Shown here: positions 1-10,600 of the stretch, one piece after another
Numbering within the stretch: the first letter of the stretch is position 1
Layout: every line of letters starts with the position of its first letter
Origin: Aphelocoma coerulescens
Taxonomy: Eukaryota; Chordata; Aves; Passeriformes; Corvidae
DNA length: 64,000 nucleotides
Assembly (NCBI RefSeq): GCF_041296385.1
Contig: NC_091017.1
Span: 79,103,055 to 79,167,054, forward strand
Direction of reading: 5' to 3'
Notes under the pieces: model-generated
The model's database searches: none
Seen by the model: only the letters and a program-made list of their open reading frames with translations
Told to the model about the DNA's origin: nothing
Position numbers and translations under genes: made by a program

Positions 1-507
1 CACCTTTTGAAATGTGCTTAATTTTAAAACAAGAGGCTTTTGCCCCTTCCGTTTCCTCCTTTCCGACTGTTTCCCCTCGTTCTTTGTGCTGTTATTTCCA
101 TCCTGAGGGAATCAATCCTGATCCTTCTCTGTCACTGCAGCCCTCTGGGTGTTTTTGGAGTCCTTCCTATGGAGAACCCCTCTCACATCGGGGGCGATGG
201 GGCTCGGGTGGATATCTGGGACACGTTCTCATTGCCGGTATCTGGGAAGACTTCCATGGAAACACATCACAGTGATGATGTGAAAACACGGCTCAAGTGC
301 CCAACTTCCTTGGAAAAGGGAGATCCCCACAGTCACTGTCTGTCCCTCTGCCTGGACGTGGCCTGTCCAGCGTGGGTGGCTGCTGGGGACTCTTCCTGGA
401 TTTCTGTTGCTCCATTTGTTTGGTCATTGAGAGCACAACAGGAAGGCTTTGGAGGGGAGGAGGTGAAGGATTCGCCCTCTGCCAAAGCAGGTAAGGAAAC
501 CACTTCC

Positions 508-575
508 AGAATTCCAGAATGGCTTGGATCGTGGGGGACCTGAAAGACCATGCAGTCCAACCCCTGCACTGGCTC
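508..575 (-). mobile_element. CR1 3'-end fragment
   Basis: AGAATTCCAGAATGGCTTGG then GACCTGAAAGACCATGCAGTC is the reverse complement of a diverged CR1 terminus. Confidence 0.5.
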
Positions 576-1527
576 CTAAAATTAGGTGGGTTATAGATTT
601 TATATCAGACCTCCCCAAAGTCCATCTCATTTTTTCCATGAGTGCATCCTGGATCATAATTCACTTTTCCTGAAACAATTCCCTGAGGAAGACATGACTT
701 CCTGACTGGCTGTTCATTAGTGCAGATCCCACTTTAATCCAGTAAAGCAGATTTTAATGTATTGTTTCCTTTGTGCTGCCTTTATGAGCTGGGTGGCTGC
801 ACTTCGGCCCAGCTGAAGTCAGTGCTCGGCTGGGCCGGGGCAGGAATTCAGCCTGGGGCAGGAATTCGGCTGGAAATGGGAAAGGCCCAGCTCTTTCACA
901 CGAGCAAGGTTTGAAAGTCAAGCTTTTATTAATATTTTTCTCCCTACATCAGCAGATAAAGTGAATTCTCCCGGCCAAATGGGACCCTGCGGGAGGGTGA
1001 GTGACCTCGGCGTGACAAATGGAAGCCACGTTGATTAATGCTCCTGGAAGGAGCTCAAATTCCAGGGGGATGAGGACACTCGTGAGAGTCTTCCTAGGGA
1101 AAAAGGGGATTTTTAATCCAATCCAATTTTATTCACGTACCCATGTGCTGCAGCCCTGCTGCTTCAGCAGAAGCTCCTTCCAACTCCGTGATGCCAGAGA
1201 GATTCCACGTTGTTCTCCCCAGGCTGCGCTGCTCCCCCACCTGAGACGGATTCAGAACGTCCCATGAACTGTCCTGGCTGGCTCCTGGCTCTGGCCAGGG
1301 TCCCGTGACTCATGTGCTGAGTAGCCAGCCCTGACCTTCCTCCGGACAGGGAAGAGCCCTGGGACTGACCGGGCTGCACCGGGAGGAGGGGGCACGGCTG
1401 AGAGGAGTCAAGTTCCTGTGACTGAGCTGTCACTGGGATGGCAGCGATGGGACATTGGCTCTGAGGAGACTTGGTTTGGGTCTGTCAGGGCACACGTTCG
1501 TATGAGCAGCACAGAGATGTTTGACTG

Positions 1528-2003
1528 GAGAAGGGCAACGTGTCCGGGGAAGGGAACGGGGCTGGAAAGGGGCTGGAGAATTCCTGAGGGAGCTGGAAAG
1601 GGGCTGGAGAATTCCTGAGGGAGCTGGAAAGGGGCTCAGGCTGGAGCAAAGGAGGCTCAGGGGGGACCTTGTGGCTCTGCACAAGTCCCTGACAGGAGGG
1701 GGCAGCCGGGGGGGTCGGGCTCTGCTCCCAGGGAACAGGGACAGGAGGAGAGGGAACGGCCTCAGGCTGGGCCAGGGGAGGCTCAGGGTGGATATTGGGA
1801 AAATTTCCTCATGGAAAAGGTGCTCAGGCCTTGGCAGGGCTGCCCAGGGAAGTTTGGAGTCCCCATCCCTGGAGGTGTCCAAGGAAGGCCTGGACGTGGC
1901 ACTCAGTGCTCTGGGCTGGGGACAAGGTGGGGATCAGGCACAGCTTGGCCTCGGTGATCCTGGAGATCTTTCCCAACCCCAATGATCCTGGGATTCTGTG
2001 CTT
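1528..2003 (+). mobile_element. CR1 3'-end copy, long, with internal duplication
   Basis: Carries the older CR1 type: GACCTTGTGGCTCTGCACAA, GGATATTGGGAAAATTTCCT and GATCCTGGGATTCTGTG at the 3' end. The segment GGCTGGAGAATTCCTGAGGG occurs twice in tandem near 1570-1630. Confidence 0.85.
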
Positions 2004-2896
2004 GTGTCATTCCTGAGGGTTTCCTTTGCGGAAGGGCCTGTGCCAGGGTAAGGGTGATGGAGTTTGAGCTGATGAAGCCCCAAGCTGTGGCTGCCCAGGG
2101 TCACCTTCCTGTGCTCCTGCTCCCGTGTGCCTGGGACAGGGAGCGCCTGGGGGGTGAGAACCCCCTGCAAACACACGCCCAGGGCCTCTCCTTGGCTGGG
2201 GCTCCAGGGCTCTGAGTGATCCCCAGCCCCGCTCCCCACGTGCTGCTCCAGGCTCACTCTGGAATCCCGGGCTGGGACTCAGCTGCCAGCCCGTGGAGGG
2301 TGACAGGGGACAGCGCCTGTTCCTGCCCACAAAAGGGCCTTTTGTAGGCTCTGCACAGCCTCCAGCTGCTGCTCCCAGCCCGGGCAGGGCCAGGGGCTTC
2401 CTGTTCCACAGTCCTGCTCACATTCCCAGTGGGAAGCGCTTCTGCCTGGCTGAGGAAGACGGGGAATGAGGAGAAATGTCCCATTCCATGGAGTGACAGC
2501 GAGGCCACGCTCTGTGGCGGCTGCAGGGGGACACTGGGGCCTGTCCCCTGCCCAGGGCTCCCCGTGGCTCCCACTCCACGCCAGCCCTGGCCCCTGGCTG
2601 CCCTTCCTCGGAAAGCCCTTGCCAGGCTCTGCTGTCCCTCTGGCCCGTGATGGTTTCCTGATGGCTGCGAGCCCGTCCTGCCCTGGAATCTCTCCCGGTT
2701 GTGTGCCAGGCTGCTCACTCCCAGCTGCTCCACTGAACCCCACCATGGGTTTCCACCATGCTTCCACAGGGATCCTCTTTGGAGGGACTGGGTTTTGGAG
2801 CATTTGTCCTCTCGTGGAGACGGCAGAACCTGCAGCGTGAGTTTCAGCTTCAAGGAGACCTGTGCTGTGCTGAGAGAGTAACGCAGAAAGGGCAGG

Positions 2897-3092
2897 AGTT
2901 CATGGAATCCCACCCAGTGCCACCCCATCCACGGGCAGGGACACCTCCCACTGTCCTCATGGCTCCAAGCCCCAATGTCCAGCCTAGCCTTGGACACTGC
3001 CAGGGATCCAGGGGCAGCCACAGCTGCTCTGGGCACCCTGTGCCAGGGCCTGCCCACCCTCACAGGGAAGAATTTCTCCCTAAATGCTTCCT
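2897..3092 (-). mobile_element. CR1 3'-end copy
   Basis: Runs from CCCAGTGCCACCCCATCCAC through GGGCACCCTGTGCCAGGGCC to CTCACAGGGAAGAATTTCTC, the reverse complement of the abundant CR1 type here. Confidence 0.85.
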
Positions 3093-3675
3093 AAAGGTGC
3101 TTGGGGAGAGCTGAAGGTGACGGGAGGAGCTGCTGGGTGCCTCTGACCCACCTGGGGGATGCTGGGGGCCGGTGGGGGCTTGGAGGTGCTGGGGAAGGCT
3201 TCACCTCCATCCAGATGTTTGCATCTGTGGGCTGCACCTGAGGGCCCCGGTAACAGGATCCCAACGTGTTTGGGGCCAGGAGGGCTCTGACTCTGCTGCT
3301 GCCACGGCTGCACTCTTTCGATTCGCCTTTTGTGTCGGGAAACCCCAGAAAAGTCCCCTGTGCCTTCCTGTTCCCAAATGTCACCTTGGGCCACAGGTCC
3401 CCGGAGCACTCTGGGTAGGGGGCCTGGAAGCTGTCCCCATTTCCAGCATAAAATCATTTACAAAGCTTTAATTACTACTGTTAATCGATACTATTATTGG
3501 GATTTTAATAACTATGGATGAATCCTTGCCCTGACTGTGGGAGGGAGAGTTGGGTGACCCCAGGGAAGCACCCCAAGGGGCTGGGAGTGTGTGCAGGAGG
3601 GGAAGTGAACACTCTCTCATCCCACACTTGCTGTTCCTGCACTGATGGGTTTGGGTTGATGATGTCCATACAAGC

Positions 3676-3818
3676 CATCCCTGGCAGTGTCCCAGGCCAG
3701 GCTGGACACTGGGGCTTGGAGCAGCCTGGGATAGTGGGAGGTGTCCCTGCCCATGGATGGGGCGGGATGAGTTGAGCTTTAAGGTCCCTCCAACCCAAAC
3801 CTTTCTGGGATTCTGTGG
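3676..3818 (+). mobile_element. CR1 3'-end copy, truncated
   Basis: Starts at CATCCCTGGCAGTGTCCCAG and ends with the terminal AACCCAAACCTTTCTGGGATT. Confidence 0.85.
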
Positions 3819-3819
3819 T

Positions 3820-3905
3820 TAATTGCATTAATATTATTAATTAATATTATATATAATATTATAAATATGAATGTTAATAATCAATGTAATTAATATTAAC
3901 AACAA
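3820..3905. repeat. AT-rich island of ATTAAT/ATATTA units
   Basis: Some 80 bases of nearly pure A and T with many ATTAAT and AATATTA palindromes, set in GC-rich flanks. Confidence 0.8.
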
Positions 3906-4060
3906 CTGTGGAGCGGATTGAGGGTCGCACAGGTGTCTCTACTGGGATATGTAGAGTTATTTAATTGCTTTAATCACTTTCCCCCCCCTCTCCTTGTACA
4001 GGCAGCCTGTGGGGAACCCCCCGGCTTTCCTCCAGCAGGAGGGGTGAGGGAACTGGCGGT

Positions 4061-4318
4061 GGGGATGGATGGATGGATGGATGGATGGATGGATGGATGG
4101 ATGGATGGATGGATGAGGGACGGACAGATGGACAGATTGAGGGATGGACGGATGGATGGATGAGGGATGGACGGACGGATGGATGGAGGGATGGACGGAC
4201 GGATGGATGGATGGATGGATGGATGGATGGATGGATGGATGGATGAGGGACGGACAGATGGACAGATTGAGGGATGGACGGATGGATGGATGAGGGATGG
4301 ACGGACGGACGGATGGAG
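4061..4318 (+). repeat. (GGAT)n tetranucleotide tract with GGAC variants
   Basis: About 260 bases of GGAT/GGAC units in which a block of about 130 bases (GGATGAGGGACGGACAGATG and so on) occurs twice, so the tract has itself been duplicated. It ends about 20 bases before the CpG island. Confidence 0.92.
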
Positions 4319-4329
4319 CCGCGGCGGGC

Positions 4330-4560
4330 GGGGGGAGCCTGGGAGCCGGCGAGCCGCGGGTCTGGTTCTCATTAAGCGGCCGTGCCGGGCCAAGAAACAC
4401 AGCAGTAAATAAGGGCGAACAAAGCCGCCCCCTCCCCGCCGCCCCCCGGCCGGGCCGGCCGCGCTCGGGCTCCGCGGCGGGGGAGGGACCCGGCGCATAA
4501 AGAGGAGGAGGTCGGGCCGGAGGCGCCGAGTCGGGGCGGTGACAGCCCGGGAGCGGCGGC
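4330..4560 (+). promoter_or_regulatory. CpG-rich core promoter and 5' UTR of ADAM33
   Basis: A CpG-dense stretch with several GC boxes ends at the start codon. A TATA-like CATAAAG lies at 4496-4502, placing transcription start near 4525-4535 and leaving a short leader. A forkhead-like GTAAATA (4405-4411) and a SOX-like AACAAAG (4418-4424) sit about 80-90 bases upstream of the TATA-like site. Start site is inferred, not seen. Confidence 0.6.
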
Positions 4561-4678
4561 ATGGCCGGGCCGGGCCCCCCCGGGCCCCGCCGGGGCTCGG
4601 CCAAGGGCTGGGGGCTCCGCCTCGCCCTCCTGGGGGTCCTGCTGGGGTTCCCCCCGCGGGGCTGGGCGGGGCCGGCAG
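4561..4678 (+). CDS. ADAM33: ADAM33 exon 1: start codon and signal peptide
   Basis: Codes residues 1-39 and the first base of codon 40. A basic stretch ([11 protein letters not shown]) precedes the hydrophobic core [10 protein letters not shown], and cleavage is likely near GWAGPA. The start is chosen because it lies just inside a CpG-rich promoter, in a good Kozak context, and the frame runs cleanly into exon 2. Donor is CAG|GTAAGG. Confidence 0.88.
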
Positions 4679-7600
4679 GTAAGGGGGGCTGGGGGCGCGG
4701 GGGTGGGGATGGGATTGGGGATGGGATTGGGGATGGGATGGGGATGGAATTGGGGACGGGGCTCCGGGCAGCGCTCGCTCCCCCCAGTGCCCCCGGTGCC
4801 CCCAGACCCCGCGCTCGGCGCTGCGGCTCCGCAGGGTCCCCTTGGGATGGGAGGGCATGGGGTGGGATCGGGCACCCCCGGCACAGGGACGGGGCCGGCT
4901 CTCACCCCCCAGAACTCCGCGGCCGGCTCAGAGCCCCCATCCCGTGCCCATCCCGTGCCAGCTCCCGGCCGTGGCTCTCGGGAAGGAGGGAGCTCGGGGT
5001 TGTGCTGCCGTGCGGGTTTGGGCGTGAAACGCGGCTCGTTCGGTTGGTGAGGAAATCCACAATTTTCTCTAGAGGTTCCTGTCACTTTTTAAATGGGAGC
5101 CGGAGGAGGAGAGGGGGGTGCCAGTTTCACTTCGGCCGCCTGTCCCATCTTCCTCATCCCTATTTCCTTCCCCAGCCCCTCTGAGAAGTCAGGGCTGGTG
5201 TTCCTCTACCCAAAACACATTTTTCGTTATTATTTTTTCGCTTCCGAGCTTTGCCGGGTTCTCGGCTGCTGCTAAGAGAAGTTTTCCAGCAGCTCCAAGA
5301 GAGCCGTGCAGCTGGGAGGGGAACAGGGAGGGCGGTGGGAGCCAAAGCTCTGGATAAAGAGAGGAGAAGGGAAAGCTGCCTGCTCCGGCGGGACTCCGGG
5401 CTCTGCAGGGCTCCTTCGGGCTTCCCCCCCAGCCCCACAACTCGGGCTGCCAACATCCCAAACGCCAAAGCATTCCCAAAAAGGGCTGGGGATGAGTGTT
5501 TTCCAGGAAATCAAGGGAAGGGGGGTGTGGGAAACCCTTTCTGTGCTACATTTGGGTTTATTTGAGTTAGATTGAGGCCCCGTCTTGTGCTCTGAGTCTC
5601 TCAGATTCCCAGCAAAAACTATAGACAAATCAGTGGGAAATTTAAAATATCTTAACTTAAATCTCATCACTTAAATCTCCTAACTGGGGGATTTTTGGGA
5701 CGTGGCCCAAAGCCCAGCCCAGCAATCCCAGCAGTGGCCGCCCCTCGTGTCCCATCCTCTCCCCAGCCGGCGTGGGAGAGAGCTGGACCGGGACAGGCAG
5801 CAGCTCCCTGTCCTCCTCCCTTTGGGAATTAAAAATAGTGGGATTTATTCCTGTGCTCTGTAATGGGAGGGCACCAAACTCCACCGGAGCTGCTACCCCA
5901 GCGCGGCTGAACCCGTGCCTCAGTTTCCCCACGGAAAACGGGGCTGGTGTGTGGCTGGGCTTGGAGGGCCTGGCTGCTGCTTTCGGAGGAGGTGAGGAGA
6001 AGGAAGCTGGGGTGGTGCCACCCCTTATCTGCAGTTATTCCTGGAATCTGATTCCGGGCTATATTTAATGGCACTGATTAAATACCTCGGGACGATAGCG
6101 CTGGGCGCTCCCGGGGGACAGAGGTGGCCGGGCAGGGTGACCTGATCCCATCAAACTCCAGCAGTGATTCCCAGCCCATAACTCTGCCTTTTCTCTTCTT
6201 TTGTCTTTTCGATAACTTCATCTTCCCTCAAGCCCAGCCCCTGGGTCGCAGCACGAGGAACCCAAACAAGCCTATAAAATCATAAAGCCCTGAGCCCTGT
6301 TATTCCACTCCCTGAGTAAACAACTTTGCTGGGGAAGATAACTCCATCCAAGCTCTCCCCCTGACAACATTTGGCTTGGCGAGGTGGCCCAACCCTTGAC
6401 ATTTTTGTTCAGCCTCATCCCCTGTCTGCAGCAGCTTCAGATTTTTTGTTCTGTTGTCATCCAGGCTTAAGTCATCAGTGGCTGCTCCCTGTGCTGCAGT
6501 CAAACCCGGCCACATTGTTTAGGAAAAAATAATCTTAGAAAGTCTGTCTGCCTTGGATCGAGCCAAGGAATGGCTTGTGCTGCACTGCCCGGGGGCTGGG
6601 ATGGCTCAGACAAACCCTGACGTGCCACAGCCCTTCCAGCTCCTCTGCTCCTGCTCCTGCTGCAGCCCAGCTCCGGCTGCAGAGCATGGCTGCATTTGGG
6701 ATGATGGAACTGCACCTCCCTGTCCCACAAATCACAGAGTCATGGGGAGGTTTGGGTTATAAGGGAGCTCAAAGCCCATCCAGAGCCACCCCGGCCATGG
6801 CAGGGACACCTCCCACTGTCCCAGGCTGCTCCAAGCCCCAGTGTCCAGCCTGGCCTTGGACACTGCCAGGGATCCAGGGGCAGCCACAACTCCCACGTGC
6901 CAGCTGCTTCTCCAGGGTGGGTTCCAGGGGATTTAGGCCACAGTTTTGGGACCTGGGTGGGAGCAACGCTCCTGCGAGCCTTCCAGGATTAAGGCTGAGC
7001 CAGCAATGAGGGAGTGGGCTGGGGAGGGGATGATGCTTTGGCTTCATGCTGGTGTCCATCCCCAGAAACACCTGAGAGGAGGCTCTGGATGTTGGTCCTC
7101 AGCTCTGTCCCTTCCCAAGTTCCCTCTGGTGTGGCTGTGGAGGAGCTCCAGCTCTCGAGGTCTCGCAGGGTCTGTTCACCAGGTCTTCTCTTCCCCAGGG
7201 CCACCGCCCCAAGGAGAACGAGTCACCCCACACTGGCTCCTGGGGGGCCGTGTCCGCAGAGCCGTCAGCCTGGAGGAACAGGTAAGGGCAGAGCTGCTCC
7301 CTCCTCCCTCCCTCCTCTGCCTGGAGGTCTTCCTGGTGGGATGAGGATGGTGGCACTGAGTTTACAGGATCCGTGAGGAGCATGTGGAATTTGCAGGATC
7401 CATGAAGAGCATGTGGAGGTTCAGGATCCAGGAGCAGGGTGTGGAAATTCAGGATCCATGAGGAGCGTGTGAGGGTCAGGATCCATGAGCAGGGTGTGGA
7501 AGTTCAGGATCCATGAGGAGCATGTGAGGGTCAGGATCCATGAGCAGAGTGTGGAGGTTCAGGATCCGCCACCATACGCAGGTGATGAACAGGGAAAGCA

Positions 7601-10600
7601 GAGGATGCAGCAGTGATTAATTAAACACGGTGTTAATGACTGCTGGGCAGGACTGCCAGGAGCTGCAGGGTGAGTGAAGGGAGCTGGGGAGCTTGGAGAG
7701 AGGAGCTGGAGGTGATCTGTCAGCTCCTGGTTTGGCCAGGAAAGCAGGACCAGCTAAGGGAAAGTGCTGCCGGATTTGGGAGCAGTGGCCTTGGGCAGAG
7801 GCCTGCAAGGAGCAGAGGGCATCCCTTCCCAGATGTCACCCCCTCCCTGCCACCCCCACTGTCTCACATCCCTGGGTGCGGTGCCTGTGGCCACCCTGGC
7901 TGGGCTTTGGCCCCTTGCCCGGCTCTGGGCTCAGCCAGAGCTGCAGCTGCCCCTCGGCCGGGAGGGGCTGGGGGCTCCTTTGGGCACATCCAGTCCCTTC
8001 CCAGCATGGTTGTAGGCAGCTCTGAGGAGCTGCTCTGCTTTGGAGCTGAGCTGAGAAGACCCTGCTGGGAGGGGACTCTGGTGGCATCTCACCCGAGATG
8101 GTCCAGGTGAGCCCTCCTCGCTCCAGGCAGGAGATGCCCGAGGCGGGGCCGGCTGTGCCTGGGAGAGGGGTTTGTGCTGCCCTGGCCCCTCCGGTGCCTT
8201 TTCCAGGGGAATCTGGGCTGGCTGCTCCTGCAGGAGCTGGAAGAGCCCATGTGGGTGCTGCGGTCGGTCTGGAGAAATGTCCCCCCCCTGCCGGGCAGCC
8301 CCGGACCCGTCTGTATTTAAGCTGGAAGCCGCTTGAGATGGGGAACACGTGGCAGGGGAGGTTTATTTCTGCTCCTGCCACACCCCGGTGCCCCAAATGG
8401 TGCTGGGGGGGGAAATCGCAGCTGGGGGATTTCGGGAGCCACGGGGGAACTCCGGGGCTGGGGTGGCTGGGCAGGTCCCGCCGTATTTCCTGGCATCTGC
8501 TCTGCCTCCAGCTCCAGCCAGCCTGGAACAAGGAGCCTCCTGTTCCTGGGGCAGGGGAAGGAGGGGAGAGGGGCGTGGTCGGTGCGGGGACCGGGGAGGT
8601 TTGTGGGGGAAGGATGGGGGCAACCGGGCAAGGGATGGGACAGAGCCCCACACTGGCCCTTTTTGCCCTGGTACTGCTGGCGTTCATATTTATGGCTCGA
8701 TTTAATCCGTTCCACCCCCACCCTGTCTCCTCCTGCCCTCCAGCAAAGATCCTGGAAATAAACTCGTCTGTGGGAATGCCAGCCGCCCGCCCTGCCAGGA
8801 GACAACATTCCAGCCCATGGAATGATGGGTTCAAGTGTGGTGACCCCCCAGGCTCCTCCATCCCTGCCCTGGGGCTGCTCCTCATGCAGCACTGGGATGC
8901 TGCGGGATGCTGCGGGATGCTGTGGGTGTCCCATGGTCCTTGGGGACATCCCCGTGTCTCCTTTTCCCCCAGCAGCGAGGCCGGGCCAGCAGGAGCAGGA
9001 GGAGGGTGGCGGTGGCCCTGCGGTGCGATCGTGTGGGGGCTGGCAGCGCTGGGTGGGCCGGCCCTGCCTCCCTGCACCCTCCTCCGTCCCATTGTTCGGG
9101 CTGAGCTCCCCGGGCTCTCGGCACACATGGAAGTGATTCGGGAGAGGCCGGGAGGAGGTCGTGGGGACCCTGACTGCAAACAGCTCCCTTGCCACCACCG
9201 CCTGCGGTGGGACCCTGCCCCGCATCCTGCCCCTCCTGCCCCGGGATGTGGAGCAAAGGCTGCCGGAGCTGACCCGGGGCTTTTCCAGCCCTTCAGAGAT
9301 GGAAATGGGGGTTATACCCGGCATTCTGACCTGGGCATCCAGCCCTGAGGGACGGGAGTGCCCTGTCCCCACCCCGGGAGCCTGCTCAGACCGTGGTGTT
9401 CCCTGCCTTTCCCTTTGGAATTGCTTTCTTCCAGGTGTGGTTTCTTGCTGCAATGGCTTCCCACTGCCAGAGGGCAGGGATGGATGGGATATTGGGAAGG
9501 AATTCCTGGCTGTGAGGGTGGGGAGGCCCTGGCACAGGGTGCCCAGAGCAGCTGTGGCTGCCCCTGGACCCCTGGGAGGGTCCCAGGCCAGGCTGGACAT
9601 TGGGGCTTGGAGCAGCCTGGGACAGTGGGAGGTGTTCCTGCTCATGGCAGGGGTGGAATGAGATGCTCTTGAAGGTCCCTTCCATTCCAAACCTTTCTGG
9701 GATCTTGAGGGCTGAGGAGTCCCAGGCACAGGAGCTCCTCAACTTCCCTGTGGGTCTCCCTGGCATCCCATCCGTGTGCAGGGACACCCCTTGGCATCGA
9801 TGGAGCTTCCATCCATCCACTGCTCCCCTCACACCTCGGGCTCGTCCATGAGGTCCCTGGAGCAGCCCCTGGCTCCCTGTCCTGGGGGTGGCCATTCCCT
9901 TCCTCCTCCCCGCTGAACGGGGATGCAGAGCTGGAGCATCCCGTGCTGCCGGGTCAGGGTGGGACACCCCGATCCCGGGGATCTCTGCAAACCGCGGGGA
10001 GGTCCCGGCCCTGCCCCGGAGCAGGAAGGGAGGGGAGGGCAGGAACAGGCTGCCCGCGGTTCGGGATGTGCCGCAGGTGCCGAAGCACCTCCCTGCCCTG
10101 CTCCCTGCAGGGAGCCCCTCTCCCTTTGCGAGGTGTGGCCGGACTGAGCAAACCCTGCCAGCCTTGTTTTGAACCAACCCAAATCCTGCCTCTGCCTCCA
10201 GGGCCTGGGCTGCCCTGCTTCCCTGACTCCCCGGGATGCTTTTCCAGCGAGCAGCCGGCGGGAGAGGCTCGTCCATGAGGTCTTGGCCAAGTGATGCAAT
10301 CCCGAGCTGTGTTCCTCAAAGCCTCAGTGCTGCCGGGATCCAGCTGCCTGGGGAGGCCCTGGCGCGGCCGAGCTGCTCCAGCTGCAAATGCCATCACCAA
10401 ATCCTCCATGGAGCATCTCCTGGTAACTTCCATCCCTGTCCTCCCCGTCACATCCGGGCTCTGGGAGCTCCTTTAGGAACTCGTGGAAGCTGCCTGAGAG
10501 ATGGCCAGGCCGTGAGCTGAGCGGGGCTTTGGGACTTGGCTTCACCGGTGATTTCCCAAGGAACTCGGCGCTCCCTGAGCCTGCTCCTGGGCGAGCTGCT

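Larger units (their letters stand above)
1..4320. other. 5' flank of ADAM33
   Basis: Besides three CR1 copies, the AT island and the GGAT tract, 600-1520 and 2010-2890 hold no recognised gene. A strong acceptor at 140 and donor at 490 frame a 350-base open segment (see findings). No exon of HSPA12B, the neighbour expected from vertebrate gene order, was recognised. Confidence 0.5.
4320..5000. other. CpG island over promoter, exon 1 and start of intron 1
   Basis: CpG dinucleotides are frequent from about 4320 to 5000, then thin out. This is the only long CpG-dense, low-repeat block in the window, and it coincides with the 5' end of the gene. Confidence 0.65.

Noticed and set aside
2900..3090. 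Recurring frames reading like [12 protein letters not shown] or [10 protein letters not shown] across the window
   Set aside because: These are translations of the CR1 3' end, which carries no coding sequence in this part.
4061..4318. CRISPR-like regular repeat
   Set aside because: Simple tetranucleotide tract with no unique spacers; the genome is avian.
3957..4858. Minus-strand frames with long His-Pro-Ser-Ile runs
   Set aside because: Translation of the GGAT tract and GC-rich promoter sequence.
7836..9729. Frames of 416 to 470 codons on both strands in intron 2
   Set aside because: GC-rich sequence lacks stops by chance; frames overlap on both strands and include a CR1 copy.
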